Part shown: one piece after another, positions 33,534-43,924 of the stretch
Position numbering within the stretch: the first letter of the stretch is position 1
Layout: every line of letters starts with the position of its first letter
Source of the DNA: Globodera rostochiensis
Lineage: Eukaryota > Nematoda > Chromadorea > Rhabditida > Heteroderidae
NCBI GenBank assembly: GCA_018350325.1
Contig: JAEVLN010000015.1
Span: 2,335,931-2,399,930 of the forward strand
Direction: 5' to 3'
Length of the DNA stretch: 64,000 nucleotides
The notes under the pieces: generated by a model
What the model was told of the DNA's origin: nothing
What the model saw: the letters and a program-made list of their open reading frames with translations, nothing else
The model's database searches: none
Program-made: the position numbers and the translations under genes

Positions 33534-34694
33534 TCAATCCGGACTCAAGTGCTGCTTCCACTTCTGACTCTCCTGCCAAGGGTCCGTCTCCTTGACACGT
33601 TCCAGCATGTTCTTAACACATTTACAGTAAAAACTCAGGCAGTTTCAATCGATCTGTACCTTTACGTTGTATTCGCCGGGTCCTTCAGCTTTTTCCAATT
33701 CATCCCAGGTTACCGGTGCTGCAACGGGCGCTCCCTTTTGATTTCGAGTCGAATAAGGCGCAATTGCAGTTGCCCCGCGGCTGTTTCGGAGATAATCAAT
33801 GAAAATACGGTCCTTTCTGTAAATAAAAATGCAAAACATTTGGCTCTACAATTACCGTTTTGCTTTTGCCGATTGCGAAATGTATTTGTCCGGGTCGTCC
33901 TCTTCCATTTGCTTGGCAATCTCCTGAGTGAACTTGTGAACTAAATCCCAATTCGCCTTCGGAATCTTAACAAAGTTTGTAGTCAATTTATATGTTAATG
34001 CCATCGCACCAATGGCGCCACCACATGCACTCCCTTCCCGCCAGTTAACAACGGCAAAGAGTGCAGTCCATTCGATTGAAGCCGTTCTTTGAGTTCAACC
34101 GCCGCACTCTTCACGTGATCAAAGGTGACGCCTTCGCCCGGGTCGATGTCCATCACAATTCGGTCCGGATGTTCCAAGTCACTGAAACGAGAACCCCAAA
34201 TGTGGAATTCGAGCACGCCCATTTGGACACCGGCAATCAAAGAGGCAAGCCCAGTGACACACGCTTAAGTAGAAATAAAACATACAAATTATTGTAAATC
34301 ATTGATAAAAACACCGTAAGAAGACTTTTGCCCAGTGGTTCTTGTTTCCTTCACATTAACAAGTTTCATCGCGTCAGGAAAATTGCGACAGTGCTTCTCG
34401 TACCAACTTTTGCCCTTTCGACCTTCAGTCCGCCCGTCAGGGCATCGGACGACGCTGAGCAGGTGGTCATTCACCTGAATTCTAAAACCTCTGACCGATC
34501 GTATCAACAAAACATTCGAATAAAAATCGATGACATTTGTTTTAAAAACCCACTAAAGGAAGCATCCGATTCGCGACGTTCTGATAATAAACAGCCAAGT
34601 CTTTCTTAGTCAACTCCAACTCCGGGTAAAGCATTTTGTGTAGATTTGAAAATGCCACGCCCTCAATAATATCGCGCTTCTCGGGCGTATCCAT
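33534..34694 (-). CDS. LigD-type polymerase (archaeo-eukaryotic primase fold), bacterial-like
   Basis: Six exons (34694-34554, 34474-34315, 34263-34010, 33965-33856, 33816-33660, 33611-33534) join in phase to 299 aa, the size of a bacterial LigD polymerase domain. The protein shows FSNLHKMLYPELELTKKDL, LLSVVRCPDG, VQMGVLEFHIWGSR, the metal-binding DxD in VMDIDPGEG (Asp139, Asp141), LLTGGKGVHVVAPL, SQSAKAKR, FIDYLRNSRGATAIAPYSTR (third Asp at 229) and a C-terminal DPWQES. In bacteria this domain, with Ku and ligase/phosphoesterase domains, fills gaps and adds ribonucleotides at double-strand breaks. No ligase or phosphoesterase domain is attached. All introns are short GT-AG. Flanking genes are ordinary animal genes, so bacterial contamination is unlikely; transfer from a bacterium is inferred. 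Confidence 0.93.
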
Positions 34695-35465
34695 TGAATT
34701 GAAAACACAACGGTGTTAATAAAGCTTAATTAAACAATGAAATCATTTTAAATCTTTAAGCGAGCAATAAATACCTATGTAGGTGTATATACAACGGACT
34801 TCAAGTTTGGAAACTTCGGACTGAATGAAAAAAAATGAAGGAAATAAACAAGGCAAGCAAATAACAATAAACAGCGATACTTCAGCTGATGCTAGCGGAG
34901 TGTTGGTCTTTAATCCCTTCAAATGATTGAATTTTTTTATTAATGTTTTGCGACGACAAAAATTGATTGTAAAATTGAGAACTCTGGCGCAAAAAAATAC
35001 GTAAAACACGGGTATTTATTTACCAGGGTTCCGATATCTGTTGCTTTAGCAGCTTTTGTGGTTTTTTGAAAGTTTAATGATACTTTTTTTGGATATTTTG
35101 TGGTTTTTTTGGAAAATTAACAAAAAAATTTAAAAAATGTTTATATTTGAATTTTGTCATAATGTTATGTAATAAAAAGTGATTTTCGACAAATTGTTCA
35201 ACAAAAATGCAGTAAAATTGAATTTTTGTTTTACAAATTAGGGTTTTTGGGAAATGCTCAAATTAATTGTTTGTAGCCAGAAACTTGCCAATTCGCTACT
35301 CCCCCCCCCCCCCCCCTCCCATTCCTAAAAAGCTTCAATAAATTACCGTATTTTTAAATTTTTGGTTGCAAATCTCAATAAAATTACTCAAAAATTCAAA
35401 TTTAGCGAGACGATATTTGACGATTCAAATCATTTTTAGATTAATTGAATCATCGCTTTACAATA
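34695..35465. promoter_or_regulatory. Divergent spacer between LigD-like and clathrin light chain genes
   Basis: AT-rich, with a C17 run near 35301. The flanking genes read outwards, so both promoters should lie here. About 35030-35240 looks like a repeat remnant (TTTTGTGGTTTTTT repeated). Confidence 0.35.
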
Positions 35466-36939
35466 ATGTCAACTTCAAATGACCCAGTGTCGGAATTTCT
35501 AGCCCGTGAACAAACTGCTCTTGCCGAGCTTGGCGACGACTTTGTGGCTGCGCCTCTGCCGCAGCCCGACAATGGTTTGGTTGCTTTGTCTTTTTTCTTT
35601 CTTATACTCATCCAAGACACCCGCCGACGGACGTTGTTTAAACGCCAGAATTTTTATTTTGTCAACCAAAACCTGGACTTAGAATAACATCGCCTTCGGC
35701 GAGTTGTCCTTTTTCGTCTAACGCTTAGTTAAAGACCCCCTCAAATGCTTAAAACATGGCGTGCTGTGAAGAATAGGCAAAAACACTACACGGACCAACC
35801 GATTTGCGGCACATAATGCCACAAATGTCCACTTGCCATAACACCTCCTCTTTCTTTACTTCTAATCACTTTTATTTATTAAGAAGGGATTGTGCTGACT
35901 AACGGCGGCTCGGACTTTGGCTCCGATGTAAATTTAAATGCTTTTGACGCGAACGATGTTCACTCTCCCGTCAACGGAATAAACGGTCCGTTTTTTTCTA
36001 AAAAAATAGATTCGATTGGTGCTGTTGTAAAGAATTTAATTCGAATTGATTGAAAAGCACTAATCAAAATTCCTATTTTATTTATGCATTTCTTATTTTT
36101 GGACTAATTTCTCAAATTTAAGGCTCTCTTCGCGGAAGTCCCGCATTTTCCCACTCTCACAGCCAACAGCTCGAGAAAGAGCCCGAAAAAATTCGCAAAT
36201 GGCGTGAACAGCAAAAGGAAATAATTGCGGAGAAAGGCATTTTTGTTTTGGGGACGCACTCGTGGAACTGAATTTTGTGTTATTTTTTCTATCGTTTTTT
36301 AAAACAAATTTGGATTGTTTTTGGAGAAGTTCGGCGAAAATAGAGTATTGTTCTTTTCTTTTGGTTGCGTCCCTGGTTAATTTATTTTGGAAATAACGTC
36401 AACTTCACTTGAAGACAAAATTGAGGAGCAGAAGAAGGAGGATTTGCGTCAGCAAGCCAAAAAAGAGTTGGAACAATTTTATGCTCAACGCAAGGAGGAG
36501 TTGGAGCAGCGGAAGAAACTCAATCGGTCGGTTGGCTTTACCGTCGTTGGCCTTAGCGAGTCAAAAATTATGGCGACGTCCGCAAAAATTAATCTTTAAA
36601 TAAATTTGAGCATTTATAAGTGTCGATTTCCTTCCCCTTTTGTTTGTTAATAATTTAGTTAATTTCAGTGAACGAGAAATCGCTTTGAAGGAGGACCAAT
36701 CTTTGAACAATCAGCAAGAGTCCGCTGCCGTCGTTTGGGAGAGAGTGGCGCGGATGATCGAAAGCGGTGGCGGGACGGGGGCGGCCATTTGCGGCACTGG
36801 CAAAGGTACGAAAGGCGCGCAAAGTGTCGCATCGGGCAAAGACACGTCGCGGATGAAGCAGCTGATTGTGTCTTACGCGAGGGGCGACCAAATGGGCGAC
36901 AAAAGTCCGTCTCCGGACAAAGAGGCGGCGGACGCGTGA
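35466..36939 (+). CDS. Clathrin light chain (234 aa)
   Basis: Coat protein that binds the clathrin heavy chain hub. Exons 35466-35574, 35887-35985, 36123-36236, 36415-36526 and 36669-36939 join in phase to 235 codons. The N-terminus is acidic and disordered (DPVSEFLAREQTALAELGDD). The SHSQQLEKEPEKIRKWREQQ segment starts the long heavy-chain-binding helix, continued by KKEDLRQQAKKELEQFYAQ. The C-terminus (SAAVVWERVARMIE, SRMKQLIVSYA) matches the conserved light-chain ending. The intron after 36236 begins with GC (AAAG|GCATTT); a GT start at the nearby alternative would insert extra residues. Confidence 0.95.
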
Positions 36940-37842
36940 GAGGACGCGACGCGTAAGGGCGGGCGGACGGACGGATCGGTTGTGGACAAATAACCAAATC
37001 CAAAATTGACATTTCTCCTCCGAATGTTGGCGGGATTGCCCTTCTCTGCTGGTACATGCAGCAATGCTTCTCAAGTTTTCCCTCAGTTGGCCATTTCAAA
37101 AATTTTTTCCAAAAATTGAAATGCCAATTGATTTAACTGAGAGTGACATTGACACTTGAGAAGTACCTTCCAACAAATTTATACGACCCGTAAATTGTAA
37201 CTTATCCGTTTTTATCATAATGTTTTCTTGGGTTATGTTTTTCGTGATTGTTCGCATTTTTATGCTTACTTAAAATGAGTGGACTCCTCTCCATGCATTT
37301 GTGGAAAAAGCGCATTTATACAATAATCTGGGCCCATCCTCAATTTGAACTGGAGAAGAGGTAGACGTTCGTGTTGTTGATTATTATTTTATTATTTTTA
37401 TTTAATAAAATTCAAAATCGATAACAAGTATTTGAAGGTTTTGTTGATTTCTGAAAAGTTGTTTGGGGCTAAACGAATTAAACCCCCACCCCCAATTAAA
37501 GCGACGTACAAAAATGACACTAATTAGGCTAAAGCATTGCCTCGAATGCGTAAGGGCTATTGCCTTTTTCCACACGGCGACATAATAAAATATTGCGTCC
37601 ATTCATCTCTTTACCGCCGCTTTTGCGAATGGTCTTGGCCATTCCATTTTTGTTCTTTCATCAACGGCTAGGCCATTCATCGCCAAAAGGGGGCCCCGTT
37701 GTCTGATCGATTCATTCGAGCCAATAATAAGAAAAAGTATTTTATTTATTGCCCCGAACATTCAACAAAAAGCGTACAAAAGGCGCCGCTTTTCCTTCTC
37801 TCACAGTCAGTTTCTGCGCGAGTGCCTTTCCCTCCCCGCCGA
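36940..37842. other. Intergenic
   Basis: No gene supported. It contains the 3' region of clathrin light chain and the presumed promoter of the carboxypeptidase. Confidence 0.4.
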
Positions 37843-40692
37843 ATGATTGTCGCCCATTATTTGTCCATTCTGGTTGTGGCCGTACTTTTGGCACATCCTT
37901 CAAACGGAGAATTTCGTTCATATGACGGGTAAGGGGTGAGGGGGGGGGGTATCCGACTTAAACCGGGGCCTTCCGTCCACCTCCAACTCGATGCCCCCTC
38001 CCCTCCATGGTATCCGACTCAAACCGGTACCTTCCGCCCACCTCCAACTCGATGCCCCCTCCCCTCCATGGTATCCGACTCAAACCGGGACCTTCCGCCC
38101 ACCTCCAACTCGATGCCCCCTCCCCTCCATGGTATCCGACTCAAACCGGGACCTTCCGCCCACCTCCAACTCGATGCCCTCTCCCCTCCATGGTATCCGA
38201 CTCAAACCGGTACCTTCCGCCCACCTCCAACTCGATGCCCTCTCCCCTCCATGGTATCCGACTCAAACCGGTACCTTCCGCCCACCTCCAACTCGATGCC
38301 CCCTCCCCTCCATGGTATCCGACTCAAACCGGGACCTTCCGCCCACCTCCAACTCGATGCCCCCTCCCCTCCATGGTATCCGACTCAAACCGGGACCTTC
38401 CGCCCACCTCCAACTCGATGCCCCCTCCCCTCCATGGTATCCGACTCAAACCGGGACCTTCCGCCCACCTCCAACTCGATGCCCCCTCCCCTCCATGGTA
38501 TCTGACTCAAACCGGGACCTTCCGCCCACCTCCAACTCGATGCCCCCTCCCCTCCATGGTATCTGACTCAAACCGGGACCTTCCGCCCACCTCCAACTCG
38601 ATGCCCCTTACCAGATATCGTCTCATCTTCGCATTGCCTTCCAACCCTTCGCATTTGTCGGCGCTTCGTAATTTCTCCAAACATTATGACGCCTCCGGAC
38701 ACGGGGGCGTTCAGTTTTGGAGACTTCGTCCTCAGTTGGGTGTGCCCTGCGAAATTTTAGCGGGTCCCGAAAGCAGGGAAGAGGTGAAGCAGTACCTGAA
38801 GCACAACCGCATTCCGCATTACACGGCTGTCAGAGACTTTGGAAAGTGAGGGATTGGGAGGGGGAGTGGGCTTGTTTGTTACTGACTATGATGCTTGCGT
38901 GTGATGAAGACAGATAATGAGGGAGAATGAGGCATGGAGAAGTCGGGACGAGCCGATGGAGCAGTACCAGCAGCTGGACGAGTTCGACTTGGGACGTTTT
39001 CACAGCTTTGATTCGGTCAGACGATCGCTTATAATTTTATAGCCCGAGGTTTTCAAAATGTTAATTTTGTTGAACAAAAGGCTATTTCATTAAACGCCCA
39101 AAGTGTTCAGATCCTCCGTTACCTCCAAATGGTGGCACATTCACATCCGGATTTTGCTCGTTTTGGCTCCATCGGACGAACTTTCGAGGGCCTTCAATTG
39201 CCCATTCTGACGGTCAATCCTTTCGACTTGCCTCGCCTCCCTTTCAAATCCCCCCCCCCCCCCGCTCTTTTAGCTCGGATATTCCTCCCGAAACGATTCA
39301 TCTGCTAAAAAGCCCTCTCTGCTGGTTGATGCGGGTATTCACGCCCGGGAATGGATCGCTCCTGCCGTGGCACTTCACTTTGTGAATGCGGTCAGTTCGG
39401 GTGGACTTGAAGTTGATCCCTCCCACCCGTCAACTTCAAGCTGATCAACGATCCCCAATTCCATTCTTTACTCCATCACATCGATGTGCACGTAATTCCG
39501 GTGCTGAACCCCGATGGATACGTTTACTCGAGGGACAAAGACCGTGGGTCCAAAGCAGAGATGGCCAAAATTGCGGATTTCAGAGTTTTGAATAAAATTC
39601 TGTTTTGTGCCCACAAGCATTTGGCCTGCCCTGCCCGAAATGCTTAAAGTGACGGGCACTGAATTCCGTTCCTTTAAGGGCTGTGGAGGGGCACTCGGTC
39701 GGGTCCACGGAAGAGCGATGCGCAGAAATGTCCGGGACGGGAGGAGGACGACGCGTTTTGCGTCGGAGCGGACCCCAACCGGAACTTCCCTTACCATTGG
39801 GTGAGTCTCGCTTTAGCGCATTTAACAGTTCTTCCCTCGACAGGACGAATCGGGGACCAGCCAATGTCCGTGCAGGTGATCGAACGGTGCTATTGGCTTA
39901 TTCCTTCCCCCATTCAGTCAGGTGTTCAGTGGCGATCAGCCGCTCTCCGAGACGGAGTGTGCCGATCTCGCCAAATTCCTGCAAGACAACCGCGGCTCCC
40001 TAAAAGCGTATCTGACGCTGCACTCCTACGGCAACCTCATCATCCACACGTGGAACTTCAAGCCAAAAACGTATCCGGACAATGTGAAGGAATTGGTGGG
40101 TGAGAAATGTTGGCATTTTGATGCTTTTGAGCATTTATAATAAACGGACCAGAATATTTGAGCGATCGTTGGCAAAAAGGATGGCAGAAGCGATAGTCAA
40201 AGCGGGCGGGACGCAATACGAAGTTGGCACTGCTCCAGACATTCTCTGTAAGTGCGGCTAAATTAGGAAGTTGCACTGAGAACAGAACACTTTCGGTGCA
40301 GTCCGAATTTATTGGTTTTGTGTGGTCGTTGGGGCGAACGATCGCTGAGATTCAAATATCCCTGGCGGCGCAAAGCGCCCAATCGTTTTGAAATTTCCTA
40401 AAGATTCGGCGGCCGGCGGAAGTGACGATTATGCGCAGAGTTTGGGCATCAAATACGTGTACACAATGGAATTGAGTTCCGGATATTTTGGGGGAAAATT
40501 CCGCGGATTTTTGTTTCCGGAGGAGCAAATAAACGACGAAGCGGCCAAAGTGGGACGGGCGGGCGGGCATTTGGGCATTTGCCTGCTTTTTCTTGCAGAT
40601 TCTTCCCGGCATCCGAATACTCGCCGAAAAAGTGCGGGACGAGGCGCGCGACGGTCGGCGGAGGGTCGGAGGAAATTCCAATTAAATTTTTG
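37843..40692 (+). CDS. Secreted M14A zinc carboxypeptidase with propeptide
   Basis: Signal peptide (SILVVAVLLAHPSNG) in exon 37843-37928, then propeptide exons 38615-38845 and 38910-39015 (YRLIFALPSNPSHLSALRNF to GKQIMRENE), and catalytic exons from 39111. Zinc ligands are visible in the HxxE of LLVDAGIHAREWIAPAVA and in the TLHSYG histidine. Substrate-binding NPDGYVYSRDKDR and ADPNRNFPYHW and the catalytic Glu in YTMELSSGYFGG are intact. The domain layout is that of pancreatic-type procarboxypeptidases: secreted, activated by removal of the propeptide, cleaving C-terminal residues. The first intron is almost entirely a 61-bp tandem array. Confidence 0.92.
37950..38612. repeat. 61-bp intronic tandem array (about 11 copies)
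   Basis: The unit starts TATCCGACTCAAACCGG and ends TCCCCTCCATGG. Copies are nearly identical (G/T, C/T variants). It fills the first carboxypeptidase intron from 20 bp after the donor to the acceptor at 38614. As 61 is not a multiple of three and the unit has no stop codon in the sense strand, long frames appear in all three sense frames. Confidence 0.95.
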
Positions 40693-43330
40693 AGCCTTTT
40701 TCGTTTTTTTGATTTGAGACGAATGGATTTATAAATAATATTCCGTTACAAATGTTCATCCAAAGACAGCCATTTATTTTTTCTTTTTCCAAAATTTTTA
40801 CTAGAAAATGGGGGGGGCAAAATGGACGGACTCTTCCCCGGAGGGTGTGAAATTGAGCGGAAATTGAAGTCGAGGGCTGGAGAATGGGATGGGTTTACAC
40901 TTTGATCGGGAGTCTCGGTTTCCCTCCGAAAAACACTTCAAAAGCCAAAAGCCCGAGGGGAAATTTGATGCCACCCACCGTTTGTTGTTAGACCATTCCC
41001 TAAAGGGGCCAATCCAGTGCCAAAGTGCCAACACTCACACGCCCTCTATTAAGGTAATTTGGCATTAAAATGTTCATATTTTAACTTCACTTTCGCTGTC
41101 CCGAGTAAAACTTTTTCTTGGCTCCCCCCCCCCCCCCCCCCAAATACAAATTTCGCTTTTTAATCCATTTTTCTTTCCCCTGGTCTCTTACCCATTTTGG
41201 CATTTCTCACATCGTTTCCATTTCGCCGTCCTTTCCATTCGCACTTAGCTTAATTCAATGAATTTTGGCCATTTGCTTCCGCGCTTTTGAGGCCGCCATC
41301 TAAGCCCTAAAATAAATTAAAAATTGCAAATTGAATTGGACTCAACACAAAGTGCCGAGCTCATTGATGCCATTGGTTTCCCACGCAATTTTCCGTTTTT
41401 CCTTTGCCGTTAATTCGAAGGGCCCCCCCCCCTCCCTCTTTTTGTGCCTGCCACCGCCCAATGTTTGACGCAATTTCGCCGCCAAAAAACCGCTTTTGAG
41501 GTTTATTTTGTTGTGCCGTCGGTATCAATTGCCGACGTCAAAAGGCGTCTGAAGGGAAAGTGCCGTCGATTGGATGGCTTTCCAATTGAGGCGGCCGATG
41601 TTTTCAATAAATTTGGTCTTTTTTTTCACGCCGCCAAAAGTTTGCCCTTTAAGACCGGTCAATTTGCTGCTTTTTGTGACTTTTCGAAGCTTTGTGTTTT
41701 GTAGATTTTTTGAAATGAATGAAAAATAAAATAAAATGCTTAACTTCGGCTTTTATCAAAAATTACCGACTTTTTTTCGATCGGTAAAATACCGGTTACC
41801 GTCGATACCGACCCATTTTTAGCTTCCAACCGTAAATTACCTAAAAATTCATATTCCGTACATTAAATTGGACACAGGCAAAGCTTAAATGAATTGTCGG
41901 TGGATGCTGCACAAAAGTTGCAGCAAAGTCTCTCGTGCGCGGCTATTCCCCCCCCCCCCCCCCTCCCGGGGCTATCCCTCCCCTCCCGAGGCTCCCGGGG
42001 CTATCCCTCCCCCGGGGCTATTCCCCCCCGGGCCTATCCCCCCCCCCCCCCGAGGCTATCCCCCCCCCGAGGCTATCCCCCCCCCCCCCCCCCCCGGGGC
42101 TCCCGGGGCTATCCCTCCCCCGGGGCTATTCCCCCCCCCCCCAGGGCTATCCCCCCCCCCCCCCCAGGGCTATCCCCCCCCCCCCGGGGCTTCCGGGGCT
42201 ATCCCCCCCGGGCTATTCTCTCCTCCCCCCTCCCGTCCCGCCTCCCTCCGCCCCATTAGTTGGCATATTCGCGGATTATCCCCCATATGAGAATGATAAG
42301 CCATATTAATGCATTCCTGACCCTTTTCATGCCTTCAAATTTTTCCGTCTCCCAGCGCGCACATAAAAATGCATTGGCTTGGACATCATTCTTTTATCGA
42401 AAAAATTAATTAACGTTAATTAATTCTCATCGTGACAAATGATCTTGTAAATTTGCAAAGATTCGAGGCCAAAGGTCGGCGGCAGAATTTTCCCGAGGCA
42501 TAATAAATTTATTTTATTTTATTCTTTTGATCAAATGCTTCTGATCAGTGCCGGTTGATCGAAGAAGTCTAAGCTTGGCTTAGCTTAGAGCACTGTCCAA
42601 ACATTTCCGTCAATTGAAGCCTTTCCTTTCTGCGGGGGAATGAGGGGATTCCGGCATGGACCCCCCCCCCCCCCCCTCTAATCGGAAGTTGGGGGGAGGG
42701 AGTGTATTTTAGTCCACCCCTCCTCTGCCATCCGTCCCCACCTTTTTCTCAATGCCAATGCCGACTTGGCAATTAATTGAATTCGCAAAATGCGTGCCGA
42801 ATCTCCTCATTTTCATATTTAAGCCCCCAGCAGCATGGCGGCGTTCTTTAGTTTCATTCAATCCGGCTTAATGTTAAAATAGCACAACTTAAACATCGCC
42901 CTCCCCTCCAGCGATACCGTCACTTTGCTTTCGTCCAAAACACTCCGCCCGATCGAATCATTCCATTAATTCATTTTGCCAAATTGTTTGTCTCCCACAG
43001 CGCCCAACGTCGGCTCTTTTTCCCAGACAATTCCAAGCCCAAATTCCCCCCCCCCCGTCCCGTTTATGCAAAAACCGCACAACAACCACCCAATCCCCCC
43101 CCCCCCCCCCATCTCCCGCAATATCCGTTCCCGCCACTCTCGCGCAATAATCTGTCTGTCCGGCTTTATATTTAAGTACATGTCCCAACAATGTTGACGA
43201 ATTGTCGTTTAATCCCCTTCGGCCCATTCTTTGCTTCAGTTTCAGCTCATTTCACTCCGTCGCAGAACAAAGTGCTTTCTTTCATCTGGCTCAACCAACA
43301 TTCGGCGGCACTTTCATTATCCTCCAAAAT
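40693..43330. other. Gene-poor spacer with C-rich repeat
   Basis: No gene supported. It contains C runs at 41127-41142 and 42661-42675 and a C-rich minisatellite at 41948-42240 made of GGGGCTATCCC-type units. Proline-rich frames there are compositional. Confidence 0.5.
41948..42240. repeat. C-rich minisatellite
   Basis: Degenerate units of the form GGGGCTATTCCCCCC or GAGGCTATCCCCCC, about 18-35 bp each, repeated more than ten times in a gene-free stretch. Confidence 0.8.
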
Positions 43331-43891
43331 ATGTCCCCAAATGCTTCATCCCCCGAGGCGGCAGAGGAAACATTTCTTCCCTCTGATCACCACGTCCTGT
43401 TGCCCTCCGATCAGCTCCTTTGGGCGCTTTCGCTTTTCTTTTCACTGCTAATGGCCTCTCTGTGCGTCGTCGGAGCTGTGATGAATTCCATTTCACTGTT
43501 TATTTACTCCCGTCCCGCCTTTCGGAAGCGTTCGATCAATGTGAGGAGATAAATACAAAATTTGATTTGATTTGATTTGATTAATTAGTTCATTTCCTTT
43601 TCCTTCCATTCTTTGAAGGTTTTGCTTTGCGGTCTGTCTGCCTCGGATTTGGCCCTGTGCGTGTTGGCCCTTCCGGTGTTTTCGATGTCCCCGCTGGAGT
43701 ATTTCATGCCCGGTGAGAATTGTCGGGTTTAATTCCCTCGGGGGGGGGGGAATTAAAAAAGGATTAGGCCAAATCACTTCCGGAACAGACGGAGGGTTTT
43801 TGGCTCAACAGAATCGGGGCCATTGGAAAACAATCCTCACCCTTTTTTGCTCAGAAGCTAATCTCTCGTGCCCTAAAATGCCGAGCTAATC

Positions 43892-43924
<33 letters not shown>

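Noticed and set aside
37936..38849. 280-aa repetitive protein fused to the carboxypeptidase propeptide
   Set aside because: The frame is the retained 61-bp intronic array; reading on from exon 1 hits a stop at the donor (GGG TAA).
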